The notes under the pieces: generated by a model
Seen by the model: the letters and a program-made list of their open reading frames with translations, nothing else
What the model was told of the DNA's origin: nothing
Database searches by the model: none
Source of the DNA: Adiantum capillus-veneris
Lineage: Eukaryota > Streptophyta > Polypodiopsida > Polypodiales > Pteridaceae
Direction of reading: 5' to 3'
Length of the DNA stretch: 64,000 nucleotides
Assembly (NCBI GenBank): GCA_014529385.2
Contig: CM043971.1
Location: 92,764,840 to 92,828,839, forward strand
Program-made: the position numbers and the translations under genes
Shown here: piece after piece, positions 43,784-56,666 of the stretch
Layout of the letters: every line of letters begins with the position of its first letter
How positions within the stretch are numbered: the first letter of the stretch is position 1

Positions 43784-44519
43784 CACAATAACGCTATTAG
43801 AAATATTCACTTAGTAGATACAACTCGCACAATAAAACACTATTTTAGCATATCAAAAACCAATCATGGTGCATGCATGCACACTACATAGAAGCCTGAA
43901 GGCATCTGTTGCAAGCCACATGGCATACTGAACCACTCGTTCAAGTGCTTCACAAACAGCTTGACACAAAAATGCTATTCAAAATATTGCGTTTACGTGT
44001 AATAACAGTCCTACAACTCCCACAAGAGCCTTTTGATAGCGTGGGCTGCTGCAGACAGGGCTTCAAGCCGCCAGAAAGGCGCAGATAGAGCCCAAAATGA
44101 CAGCAAAACGCGAGGAGAAATTGACAGAGCAAGAGGGGGACAACTCATGGTGGTGCATGTCATACACTACATTGCCCGCATAAAACAAGATGGAAAGCCA
44201 AAACAAACAGAAAATTAGAGGTCTCCATGTCAAGTGCGGCCATTGCTCCTAGTAGCAGAACTGATGTCCTACATCGGGGAACAAAGAGCAGCATTTTTTC
44301 GTGCATGTAGGACTCATCGCTGCAAGTTGCCATGGTGCGAATACCCTTTATGCATGCATAGGCGCCTCTATTGTGCTACTACTACCGCTCAAAATGGCCT
44401 CATTTCTTCCTGTACATCGAGGCTTGCTTGGTTTTTGACAAGGCCTACTTTGCTTGTGCAGCTAGTGGTGACAATTCTACTCCACTGCACTTCAACTTCT
44501 TGCATTCCCCCCACGCCAC

Positions 44520-44551
<32 letters not shown>

Positions 44552-45196
44552 CACCCTGATCCTACCTCCTCTCCTCTTGCAAACATGGCCCCTGTCCCTA
44601 TTCTCCATGCACACTCCAAATGCCTCTCTACACCTTCCTTTCTCAGCCTTTGCCACAAGCTGGTTATCTCTTGCATGTAGTCGCTCGATAGCTTCTCGCA
44701 ATCCCAATTGTGAGCTTATGCAGACATGCGAGAGGAGATGTTCTATATAGCTACACTTCAAGTTAACATTGGCCTCCATTCCATGAAAAGCAAAACATGA
44801 TGAATTGCATGTTGATGATCTTCAACACACAAGACTAGGTCTGAAGTGCAGTCCTAGGAGCTGTCAGGTTGATCTCATCTCACCTCCATACACGATGGTT
44901 GGTGTGCGTAGTTCAACCAATACAGAGAGCTAATGACATCATATGCTAGCTACTTAGTGCAGAGATTATGAAGCCCAGCAACAAGGTATTCCTTGGATCC
45001 CCTCCACAACGCCCATCATCAGGATGACCTGTAAGTAGGTGCAAATGCCCATAGTGCATTACGTGTGATTAGAGCTCGGTTACCCAAGTACTCCAAATCA
45101 TTTTATAAGAAGATCCAACCATCACCTCTACTGCACTTGATCATCAAACTAGATCCTGTGTTTTTACACAATCTAACTTGAAATCGTGCAACATTG

Positions 45197-45243
<47 letters not shown>

Positions 45244-45302
45244 AGTCACATCAACCAAATGTATTGCATCCACTCATAACACAGATAGGAGGGTTTCCCT
45301 TG
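43554..45302. other. Spacer with microsatellites, no clear gene
   Basis: The first 130 bp, read on the minus strand, look coding (LLNPDLDHFLNAKVPSKFF … MSKLLLQVWPYP) and may be part of the sequence the LINE hit. (CT)n is at 43748-43781, (GA)n at 44525-44551 and 45200-45240. Otherwise nothing recognisable. Confidence 0.5.
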
Positions 45303-45727
45303 GGACTAAGTAACACCCATATTGAATGCGGGGTGGAGTAATGGGATCAACGGTCCAGGTTGAGGGGCGAGACCTCGAGGTGCACTAAACACGACCGCAC
45401 AAAAAGCAAGGCGCGGTAAACTCGCCCAGCGGGAAAAACAAGGTGCGCTGCTGGGTTTTGAACTGGTGGCCTTGCAGTTCGGGTTGAGGGTCGCATAGGC
45501 TAACCACCTCACCCGCACGCGCATCATGTATGCCTAGGCGTTTTTATGGCATTATATTGTGAGGTGATATGCATTTTGCAAGCTGTCCAGGTTTAGTGCC
45601 CATCCAGGTTTAGTTTTTTATTTGACTGTTGCGACTGCGATTTCCTCTGCTTTTGCCCGTGAGCTTCTCCGCCTTTGATCCCATTGTCCCCCCCCCCCCT
45701 CTCTTAAATATGGGTGTTACTTAGTCC
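45303..45727. mobile_element. 425-bp element with 21-bp terminal inverted repeats
   Basis: GGACTAAGTAACACCCATAT begins the left end and its exact inverse ends the right end (45707-45727; 21 bp perfect). The left half contains a tRNA-like stretch on the minus strand (45450-45505). No target-site duplication could be identified, so the superfamily is open. Confidence 0.7.
45450..45525 (-). repeat. tRNA-related SINE-like segment
   Basis: On the minus strand TAGCCTATGCG fits the A box and AGTTCAAAACC the B box, about 39 bp apart, followed by a GC-rich body. It is a candidate SINE head, not a tRNA gene: I cannot fold acceptor and anticodon stems. Confidence 0.4.
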
Positions 45728-45977
45728 TGAGGGAGAGTTTCTCCAAAGAGAATAAGCAAAAGGTTACTTCAAGTACAAGCCTAGTTCACACTTCAACCTT
45801 TCACACTTTCAAAGGCAGCCAAAATCTTTTTCTTAGTAAATGAGCATGCACTTCATGTTTTAAAACTCAAGATATGTTCATCATTAGATTTACAAACTCT
45901 TCATTTAAACGAGTGCCCACTATCTTATTTCAACAAATCACCATGTTTGACCTATCAAAAAATGCTTGAAAATACAA

Positions 45978-46361
45978 CACTACAAGAGGTTGTGTTCTCT
46001 TGTGACGCTTTTAGCGATGGAAATACACTTGGTTTTTATAACCCCCGACGTCGCTAAGAGCGTCGCTAACAACATCGATACGGGGACGTCGCTATGACAG
46101 TTGCTATATGCGTCGCTATAAACATCGCTATATAGCGACGTTTATAGCAATGTTGCAGAGCCATCTATAGCGACGCTTATAGCGACGCTGCAAAGCTTTA
46201 TATAGCGACGTCCGAGAGGAAAAAAAATTGGTGGCAGGGCCATCAACCATATTGAATGTTTCATTAGTTGATACACCTTTGAAAAAAAGTGCAAAGGTAG
46301 ATATAGACCCAAAATAGTCACCCACAAGACAATATAACCATTAACTCCATCATCCATAGTA
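45978..46361. mobile_element. CACTA terminus, truncated third copy
   Basis: It begins CACTACAAGAGGTTGTG and aligns with the first 413 bp of the CACTA at 31422, including the CGTCGCTA subterminal repeats. The match stops abruptly after CATCCATAGTA at 46361, where the Gypsy LTR begins. Confidence 0.85.
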
Positions 46362-46364
46362 CGT

Positions 46365-48360
46365 TGTCGTGCTGTGACACGTACATAGTGGGAACGCATG
46401 CTACAAGATCTATCTTGTAACTTTTTAGATACATAATTATCTTTCCTATAATGTACATATGCATATTTAAGTATAATAATAAGCCTTCTATCTCATCCTA
46501 TTATTTTTCTCAAGGGTAACCTATCCTTACTTTACCATCAGAAAATACTATGGGAAAAGCTCAATAGCTCCGTCTCTTTAACTTGGGGCAAAAAGCATTG
46601 ATTCTTTATTTCTACTATCTCATTATCATCTCGCACCCTAGCTAGATCCTATATTTAGGGTAAACTCCAATATATATATATTCTATGTATTTTTTATACT
46701 TTTCTTATATTTCTTTTTAAATAGCTACTAGGAGGGAATCAAATCCTAGTGGGACACTAGGTGGCATGATTTCAAAGATACACTTATTTTAATGCATTAT
46801 TGCAAGCATGATTACAAAACTTTGTCAAGGAGCAATGTCATGCTTTCATATGGCATGAGGTGTCCTTTGGAATTAAATGAAAGTCTAGGCTAAGGGGACC
46901 ACGGAAAGACTTTTGCTGCCAGAAATGGACCCTATTTTGATGAATTTTTTACACAAGGTTCCAATTCGAATTGAAAAATGATTTTAAAATGAAAATCGTA
47001 GCTAATGAGCTGAAGTTTCTGTCCATATTTTTACTTTTTTATTTGGAGCCACGGTTGAGGAGATATTATCAAAATACTGGACCCCAGGCTGCCCACATCA
47101 TGCAGGGACAGCTCATTTCCAATTTTTCCAATTCCTATTCACACTGGCTCCTCTCTTTTTGTGTAAACCCTTGGGGGTTCCCTTCACCTATAAAAGGGGA
47201 CCTCTTCTTCCTTGAAAGGAACGGAAGCATTCAAGCCATTGATGAGAGGAATTCTTGAGGAAGTGAGTAGTAATGCCTAATTGTACTTAGCCCCATTAAC
47301 ATAAGCCCAAGCCTACACTTTCTCCTAGAGGAAGACTAGCCATTCTTGTACGCTATCCTTGGAAGATCAACTCTCATCAAAGAATCGAAGGTGTTGTACT
47401 TGGCGTATCAATCAATGTTGAATTCTCCCCTCTTATTCTCTCTCCCATCAATAATGGTGCCGAAGGGTTTCAAGTAAGATGTGTTCTACATTGATGTTTT
47501 CTTGATTTCTTGTTGTTTTCATTTTCATTTCTAATCCAACATATATATATGTATCTAATCTCATCTCGTTAACCAAGCCTATCTCTCTCATTCTTAGTAA
47601 TTCATCCTCTCTAGGTTCTCTTCGCTACAGGTACATCTCTCCCCGCAGTATCTTTATTGCCTACGGGCAAGAATAGGGCTTCGGAGGGAAACTTCTCATC
47701 TCTTCACTTCTCTCATATCTACATTTCTCACATACTATCCTAGATAAATAACGCACATGATGATCATTTCTATCGCTTTCACTCTGTACGATCTATTAGA
47801 ATTAACGTATGGATTAGCCGAAAAATACACTTTCAACAACGTATAGTGTTTCTCTTTGGCCTAGAAAGGCTTAATGAAATACTTCTATCACTGGATCCCA
47901 TCATACTACCTCTCATAGACTATAACTTTTCTTTTGACGTAAGCATAGTTATCTTGCTATGAACCAAGAGGATTTGTACACACAATTAATCCCAATCACT
48001 AGACAAAATATATATATTATGGTAAGCACAAAACTACAATTCCAAAGAACAATTCGTAGCCTATTTGGTCAGCCAAGATTGAATTCCATTAACCTTTTCA
48101 TATTACCCATGATACGATATGACCATAGCCTTGATGTTTTCATTTTCGTATTGTTTTGACATTCTCTTTTGTGTTCTTTCTTTGTGTGTGTGAGTGCAAG
48201 AGAGAAAGAGTGAATCTTCTTTGATTGCACTTCTTTCCAAACCCTAGTCTTCATGGCATCTATGGTTTAACTCCTTCATATAGTTTTTGTTGAGTTCTCT
48301 CACAAACTCTCACAGCCATAAGCCCGGTGCTTTCCTGGCAAGACCGCAAATTTCTCGACA
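46365..48360 (+). repeat. Probable Gypsy 5' LTR
   Basis: The left edge is where CACTA homology ends (a TG occurs at 46365 and another, TGTGACACG, at 46373). The right edge CTCGACA is followed after six bases by TGGTGAACCCGACG. With only one LTR, both edges are inferred. Confidence 0.5.
47189..47196 (+). promoter_or_regulatory. TATA box of the LTR promoter
   Basis: TATAAAAG in a CACCTATAAAAGGGGACC context, inside the presumed LTR about 1.2 kb upstream of gag; transcription would start some 30 bp downstream. Confidence 0.6.
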
Positions 48361-48366
48361 TATTTT

Positions 48367-48382
48367 TGGTGAACCCGACGCG
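48367..48382 (+). promoter_or_regulatory. Candidate Gypsy primer-binding site
   Basis: TGGTGAACCCGACGCG begins with TGG as tRNA-complementary sites do and follows the presumed LTR end. The tRNA is not identified. Confidence 0.4.
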
Positions 48383-48413
48383 AAACTGCCAGGGTGAGAT
48401 TTTGTGGATAACC

Positions 48414-49688
48414 ATGGGTGATCATGTTGAGCAACAGGGTATGCATTTTGACCCAGAAACAATGCAAATGTTTCAAGCATTTGCAATGTTCATGCAACAA
48501 CAACATGCCATTGAAAGAAGGGAGATTTCAGCAACGAAGGCCATACAAGCAGTCGTCAATAGAATGGATCAGTTCAATGGCAAAGATGTAACCAAGTACT
48601 TACGCGAGTATGTGAAGGAGATGGAGCTGCATCGCGTGTCAGAAGGTGAGATGATTCAAAGCTTTGAGCTAGTTGTTGCTCCAGAAATTAGAGAGCATGT
48701 TAGGGTAATTAAAGATGGGCATGGGAGAAATTGGGAAGAACTCAAAGTAGCTTTAAAGGAGGAATATTTCATGGAGGACTCTGAGAGAGTGACCAAAAGG
48801 ACATTCTTAGAATGGGTAGTCAAGCTAAAGCAAGGACTATCAATAACAGAGCTACTTAGGGAATTTGAGCGGCGCTATGCACAACTCACCAGGACAGAAA
48901 GGGCCACACTAGATGTAGAGAAGACAGATCTTTTCTTACAAGCTGCAGGTAAAGAGTTTCAAGAAAATTTGGAGCTTCTTCTTGAAGATAAAGATGCTGA
49001 GCAAGGACTAAAGACCGACTGGAATGAGGTTGAAGGTGCCGTCTCACTGCTTGCCAAACGACAAAGAAGAAGGGACAAGATGGTAGTAAACACTACAAGT
49101 CCTTCCACCTCAACTTCTGACAAAATGGTAAAGCCTACTTTTATCGCTCCTAAGTTTGATGAGTCCATGCTAGATGAGCTTGTGAATAAAATGCGTGACT
49201 TGAAGGTGAAGTTTGCAAAGCTTGAAGAAAAAGGCCAACCATCAGGGCCACTTCCTAGGCAAAGACAACAGCCCAAAGAAGGGTTTGTTAATAGATGTAT
49301 TTGGTGTGATAGTACAGACCATGTAAGAAGGGATTGTGATAATTTTAGTGATGCTTTGTCAAAAGATGTTGTCTTTTTCAAGGATGGTAAAATTCACTTA
49401 AGAGAAACAGGTCTACCCTTGAGAAATAACTTTGGGAAGGGGGGACTGCAAACCTTAGTTGAAGATATGGCAACCAAGCATGCCACCTCTTCAGTTGAGG
49501 CAGCTACTTATGGAGTAAAAATTGAACATTTTTTTGATGAAGAGGTGAGTGACCATCATGGTCAAATTTGGCCAAATGTCATGCAATTAGCTAAAAAGGG
49601 AAAGCTTACAAAAGAGATTCTACATGAAGCAGGTGATTGCATACGTCTAGAAACAGGATGGAATGATCCAGTGGACTCATTCTTCTAA
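48414..49688 (+). CDS. gag: Gypsy gag protein, 3'-truncated
   Basis: I choose the ATG at 48414 (ACCATGGGT context, MGDHVEQQGMHF) over the upstream in-frame ATG at 48327, which lies in LTR sequence. The protein is about 424 residues: a Met/Gln-rich start, a retrotransposon gag domain (KDVTKYLREYVKEMELHRVS, LKQGLSITELLREFERRY), a Lys/Arg and Ser/Thr linker, and a CX2CX4HX4C zinc knuckle (CIWCDSTDHVRRDC, about residues 301-314). After it the frame continues about 115 residues and ends SFF at a TAA that belongs to the duplicated unit, so the stop is created by the tandem junction. Gag packages element RNA. Confidence 0.8.
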   Translation: MGDHVEQQGMHFDPETMQMFQAFAMFMQQQHAIERREISATKAIQAVVNRMDQFNGKDVTKYLREYVKEMELHRVSEGEMIQSFELVVAPEIREHVRVIKDGHGRNWEELKVALKEEYFMEDSERVTKRTFLEWVVKLKQGLSITELLREFERRYAQLTRTERATLDVEKTDLFLQAAGKEFQENLELLLEDKDAEQGLKTDWNEVEGAVSLLAKRQRRRDKMVVNTTSPSTSTSDKMVKPTFIAPKFDESMLDELVNKMRDLKVKFAKLEEKGQPSGPLPRQRQQPKEGFVNRCIWCDSTDHVRRDCDNFSDALSKDVVFFKDGKIHLRETGLPLRNNFGKGGLQTLVEDMATKHATSSVEAATYGVKIEHFFDEEVSDHHGQIWPNVMQLAKKGKLTKEILHEAGDCIRLETGWNDPVDSFF

Positions 49689-50398
49689 GAGTTTTGTAGT
49701 CTTGAACCAAGAAAGAATGCTCAACCTAATCTATAGAGAGACACCAAGAAAAGATTAGCCTATGGTTTTGTTGTTGTTGTGAGTTTGAACGTTTAGGATA
49801 CGGCCAAGCTTGGTAGATCTGACAAACAATGTCTTCTTTGAGTAGAACTGACAAATGATGGCTTCTCTGAGTAGCGATGCCGATGGCTCTGAGTAGATGA
49901 GGGTAAGTAAAGCGGACGCGTTTAGGTGATCGAGCAGAGGATATTTGTTTTTTGTTTTGATTTGCTAGTTGTGCAGGTCCTATGCCTGATAGGGTAGGCT
50001 TTATCGCTTTTGTTTAAGCCCAGGTGCCTCGCGAGCTGCTCTTGCTTGAGTTCTAGCAAGACGGTACTCCCCCCCCCCCCCCCCCCCCCCCACCCCACAC
50101 TACTGCTTTGGCGGTTATTAACTTCTGCTTGCGATTATTATCTTTTTGAGAAGACAATTATTAACACTACCCGCGATTATTTGCCTTAATAAGAGCCTAC
50201 CTTGTAAGAGATTGTGCATGTGGAGAATTAGAGAGTAAGCTTTGTGCGAGACCGTGAGCTGAGCAACACACACGGTGTGGTAAGCAGCAAAGCAGTGCAT
50301 CCCCCCACCATACTACAACGAATATTGTATTTGGTGATTATTATCAATGATTATTACCCTGTGTGTAACTTGGTGTCGGTGAGGATTGTCATAGTGCC

Positions 50399-51245
50399 AT
50401 GGTGAGCTCCTCTAAGCCGTCCTACGTCAAAGCAATGTCAGGCAAGGAACAACCCGACGCTCTCAAGGCTATCGAGCCGACAGGCATCCTCGTGAAACCG
50501 AGCGCCGATGATAGCGGTCAAAGCTCCCTTATTAATCTGAGTAAGGAGGAACTGAAACAAAGAAAGACGCAGGTGGAAAAAGACCCAGCGGCAATCTTGT
50601 GTGCACTATCGTCGAACAAAAGGGTGCATGAAGATTCGGCGTTGCAAGAGGATGTTGTTAAAGTGGCCAAAGGGGACAGAGCTTTCCAAGCACTTAAGAA
50701 GGCGCTCCCACAGCGTGTCGAGGTGGAAGATGCCGTTACGGTGGTTGTTTCCCCTACCATAGTGAAAAAACAACTGGTGGAGGTAGCAAATTCCACTCTG
50801 GTTTTTGGGTTTATGGGGAGAGTTCCCAATAGAATTGAGCTCTGTAATTGGCTTAGCTATCCACTGGTGTTGAATAAACACGGCTCGGTAATATTCACCC
50901 AATATATAGCAAAAGGATTCGTGTCAGTTCAGTTCAAGGATAGTGCAATAGTTGAGAAGGTTTTGGTGAAAAGCCAGCTGTCCTTCAATCGTGCGCCGGT
51001 GTGCGTGCTCCCTTGGGAACCTCTGTTTGAATCTAATGAGGTATTCAAGGATCTCTGCCCAGTATGGGTGGAATTTGGCAACCTCCCAATATGGCTTAGG
51101 AAGAACTTGAAGGACCTCGCAGCCTCCCTTGGTGATCCATTGTTTGTCCCATCTGTGAGAGCCTCGGGGGTAGCAGCAAACAAGGTCTGTATCTGATGGT
51201 ATCTGAGAAAGCCACAACCAAAGAACTTGGTGGTCAATATTGGGG
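50399..51245 (+). pseudogene. LINE ORF1, N-terminal part (copy 2)
   Basis: As in copy 1, 265 open codons then TGA. Differences include Lys to Gln in the KKK run and Cys to Tyr in NWLSC. Confidence 0.82.
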
Positions 51246-52332
51246 CACTACAAGAGGTTGTGTGTACTTGTGATGCTGTTAGCGATGGAAATACATTGGG
51301 TTTTTATACTTCCCAGTGTTGCTAAGACCGTCGCTAACATTGTCGATACAGGAACGTCGCTATGAGCGTCGCTATAATCGTCGCTATAGCCGTCGCTATA
51401 TAGAGACACCTATAACGACGTTTATAGCGACGCTATAGAGCCTTATACAGTGACGCTCATAGCGAGGCCCCAAGAGAAAAACATTTTGGTGGTGCCCTGC
51501 CACCCATCAACCATATTGAATGTTTCAATAATTGAGTAAACCTAAATGAATCCAAGATAAGCCCAGATTCACCTTTGAAAGAAAGTGCGAGCTTAGATAT
51601 AGACCCAAAGTAGTCACCCACAAGACAATATAACCATTAACTCCATCATCCATAGTATTGTTTGCAAAATAAAGATACAAAACTGACAAAAGTAAATTGA
51701 TGAAAGTAAATCAATGACAAATGTATACATTATAGGCAAATTTACTTGATTGTTAAACTTTGCAAATGTATTAGTTACAACACCATTGTCATTATTGAAA
51801 AAATATACATGGTTTTCCAATAGTTACAAAAAGACGTATAAACGTCATCTCATGATACATATGCTATGACAAAAGGAAACTAATGATATCTAGATACGGC
51901 TAGACTGACATCGTCTAATTAGACGTCTCATCGCGTCCAAGTGGCGTATCTGTCGGATTCTGCAAAAAAAACAATAAGACAGCTTTCTGTAAGTATAAAC
52001 ATATAATTTATAAAACAATACAACAAATAGAAAAAAGTAAACCCTAATACTAACCATGTCACTGCGAGAAATCAGAATGTCCATCAGGGTGTTTAAGCCC
52101 TTTCTGCTGCGTACTCGTGCTCGTACTGTGTGGGGTCACGTCGTGTCATCGACCACTGTCAACACATATAAAGAATCCATTATGTTAGAATTTAAAAACC
52201 CCTAAACCCTAAACTATCAAACCTAAAGAGCACTGTGAAAACACTTACAAAATTGGCCTCAAATGATTTCCGCACGTCGCTTCCCAAGTGGTGCGAGCTC
52301 CTTGCCTCTACTCGCTCTTTGACTGACTCCTT

Positions 52333-53148
52333 TTATTGCTTCCACTTGTCGGGATTCTCGCGCGCTGCTTTCTTCGCATTCTTCCAATCTTCTTTGGCCA
52401 GCCAATCTGGTTTGTTCCACCCATGCTTGATTGCTTTTTGCACTTCTGAATGCTTGTGCTTGCAGTATTCGCGCATTCGAACCTTCATCAGGTCTTCGTT
52501 GAAGCGGTCATCCTGTGTTGAAACGAGAAACTTGTCATGCAGCATGTTGATGGCTCAGTCTTTAAAATCACTTGGTACTTCACTCCAGGTGTTTGGTATG
52601 TAGCGTCTAAACACCTGAGAGCAAAGACCGCGCATGCGCGAGATCATCTTCTTGCCTTCATCATCCAAGATGATGCCGTCGCTGAAGTCGACGGAGTAAG
52701 GCAAGCCCTCTCGCCGGTGACGCATGAACCTAGGTGTCCCGGCAGGGGTCTCTAGCGGCGTGTCCATGGTGGTACGGACGTCCGATGTCTCCACTGGAGT
52801 ATAGGCCCCGATGCGAGGAGTGTCCATTGGAGTGACTCCTGGAGGAGTAGCTAGTGGTGTGTGGCTGCTAGGAACGGCCATCAACCATGCAAAACCTGGT
52901 GTAGATGGCCATACCGTGGCTGGTGTGGGGGCGGGCAAAGAAGGGGAGGCTAAAGAGCCTCGTGGAACACGAGGCGGTGTCGAAGCATCAGCGGCGGCAT
53001 CCCCACAACAACCGCCGCCGCCACCACTAGAGCGTCGGTGCCTAGACGAGTGTGAAGATCGTCTCGTTGACACTGAATGCTCCGAAAAAGAGGGAGACGC
53101 TAAAGGAGTAGGAACACGTGATGGTGCTTCAGATCGATGATGCTCCAC
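52333..53148 (-). pseudogene. TNPA-like CACTA protein (copy 2)
   Basis: Same frame and same TGA as 32509-33324; one residue change (RFGAY to RIGAY). Confidence 0.65.
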
Positions 53149-53337
53149 GTACCACTGTCTCTACTGGGGTAACAAAGAAGAAAGAAACTCATCATCATCC
53201 ATACCTACATTAAACACACGAACATTTAATCTTATTATTGAATGAATGGAGAAGAAAACATGGACAAGTAGAGAGAGAGAGAGAGGACTTGTTGAATTTC
53301 TTTAGAGAGATTTCGATGAATTTATGTGAATTTGTAA

Positions 53338-53582
53338 AAGCAGTGCGCTCCGGGTGCGATGGAGACTGAAGCTGCATCACGAAGGTCTACTCATAGAAGT
53401 TGCTTGCCCCAACACTAAATCTAATTGATCGGGTGAAAGAGACGCTGAGAAGCAGTAGTAGTGCTTCTTAGTGTCTCTTTCACCCGATCAACTAGATCTA
53501 GCGGTGGGACGAGAAGCATCTATATTGAGCAGACCTTTGCGATTGCAGCTTCAGTCTCCATTGCACTCGGAGCGCAGTGCTT
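53338..53582. repeat. 245-bp foldback (copy 2)
   Basis: Equivalent to 33514-33758. Confidence 0.85.
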
Positions 53583-53821
53583 CTCGTCCTTGCTTGTGAG
53601 AACATACCAAGAGCATACATACATGGAGTGGATGCAAAGACCATTAAATACATTGACGCAATGATGCATATAGACAGAAATGGATAAAAAGCCACGTGAA
53701 TACAATGTATATTATAAATCGGAGAAAAATTGTTCAAATACAATATTTATGGCTTTAAGAGGTCTCTCTCTCTTCTCACAAAGCTCAGCATAACTTCCTA
53801 TATCTATATAGAGCTCTCCGT

Positions 53822-54424
53822 TTAAACAGATGTCCTCCATTCATTTTGTAGATCCTCTGCATGCACCCCATAAAGAGTAGCATCTTGATGCTCGTCTGGC
53901 ACCACCTCAGCGACTTCTGACTGAGCATCTTCTCCGATCTCCTCCATTGATGCCACTGTGATTGGCACATGGTAGCCTTCAGACGTCTGTGCACTACGAG
54001 GGGCTACCTCTATGACGTACCACCAGTTTAATGCAGACTTTGTAGGATGAAATATCACCTGCCAGAGCCATATAGCTTACATGAGAGCTTCCAAGCACAT
54101 AACTTCTAAAATTGGATGTTAACTATTTACATACCTACTTGTTCACAATGCTCGGGTAGTACAAAAGTATCTCTTAGGTCAGTCCATTTCTTAGTTGAAT
54201 CCACGTCAAGAAAACCAGACTCTCCTCTACGCACAATAGCGTTGCGACCCTCCATGATTATCTTGAATCATTGCACGTCGAACAAGTCGACAAAAAATCC
54301 TCTATAATCGATCCTCAAAATCTCTTGTAGCGTGCCGAAGTAAGTGAGTTCCGCCACCACAGGATCTGCATGAGAGGACCGTCGTCAACTAGACTTTTCA
54401 AATTTTGCCATGATTCCACAATCC
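53822..54424 (-). pseudogene. DUF4216-like region (copy 2)
   Basis: Equivalent to 33998-34600, with the same intron and stop. Confidence 0.62.
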
Positions 54425-54531
54425 TGAGTAAAATGCTTTTTGTCGATCCGTTTCACCCTAAAATGTCGACCTTTACACCATGATGTTGTGTATGACTTAT
54501 ACTACAACCAACAAAGATTATGAGTGGCCGT

Positions 54532-55892
54532 TCAAACATGTAGAAAGTCACTAGTTGTACATTGCAAACTTACCTTGTTCGCGCAACCCCGAGAGTACTC
54601 CCACTCCTCCTCAGTCACTTCTTCACCGCACTGTTGTGCGCTTTTCAATTGGTTGTGCATCCATCTTAAGCTCATGAATGTTGGTAGGCTCTCCAGACCC
54701 GTTGGATAGTGCATCGGTGGTCGTCTTCCCCGTCTACACTCGATTCGTGCCCTTTGTCGCTCTTGCTTTGCATCCTCATATTTTGAAATCCACTTTTGCA
54801 TCACTGGATTGTGAAGCATGCAAAATCGGTTGATTTTAGCCTCTAGATCTTCCATCATCTTCTTCTCAACACCGAGATTGCACATGACAATCCCAGATAT
54901 GCGCTCATCATCTATGGTTCACCATAGCATGTCCCGGGATTTATCAAATCCGTCTAGCTACTCTCCAATGTACACTAGGGACTCTGATACCAGCCAACCT
55001 TCTGCCATGCTACCCTCTCGACGTGCCTTCTGACGCACAAATCCCTTGAGCATTTTCATGAAACGTTCTAAAAAGAACATCCATCTCGAATGTACTGTGC
55101 CAGCTATTTCCACCTCATCAACTATGTGAACAAGAAGATGCGCCTGAATGGTTAGCATGGTAGTAGGAAAGTGTTTCTCAAACATGCACACAACCTCCGC
55201 AGCGTTTAGTTTGGTGAATGGTATGGAGTCTACGTTGATCTCCTTTTGTGAGATCCATTGCACCAACTTCGCAAGTTTGTATATTGTGTTACGGGCATCA
55301 AGAGACAAACATCCCTCAATGGCCTGTAATAGGTCACCTGAAACACATTTGCAATAGATCACCTGAAAAGCGTTGTGATGCTAGTGTCACTCCATCCAAA
55401 CTTTGTCTGCATGTTGAGAAGAACCAGGAGAGCTTTCAATCTAGACACACATGCTCCATCATACAATGGCGTATTGGCTTCACTTTTCATATCATCATAG
55501 ATAAGCCTTTCTGAATCCATGATCGTCTCAATCATTTCATCGATCTCGGGCTCAAACATTGCCTCGTTGGGAATGTGGTCTGCATGATCATCCCCCGAGC
55601 TGTCAGAGGCTACATCTTGTGGCCTCACATATGCTGCTTGACCAAAGCGCCTGCGAATACGTCTATTGGGTTTCAAGATTGCTGCATGTTGGCCAGCGTC
55701 AGAGTCCGACGAGTTATAATTGGCAGCAACTCGATCTATAATAGATGGATCAAACTTGCCAAATTCACAAACGTGCGTGCTGCAAAGAAATGTGTCTTGT
55801 TCGTCGCACAGCATGCTTGCATTGATTACAAGGACATAAGATCCTTGTTGAGAGATAGGTGTTTCGGTTCGACGGCCCCACATCCTTGTCAC
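54532..55892 (-). pseudogene. tnp2: TNP2-type transposase, core deleted (copy 2)
   Basis: Same N-terminal and DUF4218 parts and the same 25-bp direct repeats at the deletion as copy 1. Confidence 0.8.
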
Positions 55893-55962
55893 TACTCATA
55901 ATGAGGGTGAAAACCTTATAACCTGGACATAAATTTAATCTTCTATTAGCATCCTCCGTCTT

Positions 55963-55965
<3 letters not shown>

Positions 55966-56044
<79 letters not shown>
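55966..56044. repeat. (CT)n microsatellite (copy 2)
   Basis: About 39 CT units. Confidence 0.97.
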
Positions 56045-56047
<3 letters not shown>

Positions 56048-56372
56048 TTCACATTGTAAACTACCTAACATTCTCTCGTCATGTCCAATCCCCGCACACC
56101 TCGGTCTAGAGGTGCACGGAGATCAGAACCACCGGGTTATAATCTCATCTTTATTGGTCAATGCCTATATTTGTGGGTACACACCCACGTCTACATGAAA
56201 GTGCATGTAGTGGACAAAACCCCTTTGCCTCTTCTCTAGCTGTAGCATTTCACAGCATCTTAACATCTTTTCATAGTAGGTCTTTGTTTGTAGCATGCAG
56301 GTACGCCATTCTTGCAATGTAGTTGATGCCTACTCATAGCACTTAGTTCTTACTCTAGATTTGACGGGCTGT

Positions 56373-56373
<1 letters not shown>

Positions 56374-56418
<45 letters not shown>
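56374..56418. repeat. (GT)n microsatellite (copy 2)
   Basis: About 22 GT units. Confidence 0.97.
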
Positions 56419-56419
<1 letters not shown>

Positions 56420-56666
56420 CCCTTGGAATTGTCATCTTGCATCACTAACTTTTGTGTAGGCTCAATTTGCTCTTCCATTGGCTGATCATTACGGCTTATT
56501 GTATGGGAGTAGCACTCGAACATGTAGGTGGAATTGCTTGTGCGCATGGACTGTCGAGGCTGTGAGCGCAAGAAATTTTCTCATGTAGGAAAAGATTCTT
56601 TTTCAGTGTTTTCATATGAGCAAGTGTTTTTCATACATTGCTTAACATCATGAGCTTTTTCTCGAG

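Larger units (their letters stand above)
29860..49680. repeat. Tandem unit, copy 1 (about 19.82 kb)
   Basis: Sequence from 29860 recurs from 49681 in the same orientation to the window end, at an offset of 19813-19824. After 49680 the sequence restarts at the equivalent of 29860, so this is a head-to-tail tandem with one full and one partial copy. The junction shows ACTC just before the shared start TTCTTCTAAGAG in both places. Confidence 0.9.
46365..49680 (+). mobile_element. Gypsy-type LTR retrotransposon, 3' part lost at tandem junction
   Basis: Inserted into the CACTA fragment. It holds a probable 5' LTR of about 2 kb, a candidate primer site and gag. Protease, RT and the 3' LTR are absent because the tandem junction cuts the element within gag. 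Confidence 0.7.

Noticed and set aside
48327-48413. Upstream ATG as gag start
   Set aside because: The extra 29 codons overlap the presumed LTR end and primer site; the ATG at 48414 has a better context and gives a typical gag N-terminus.
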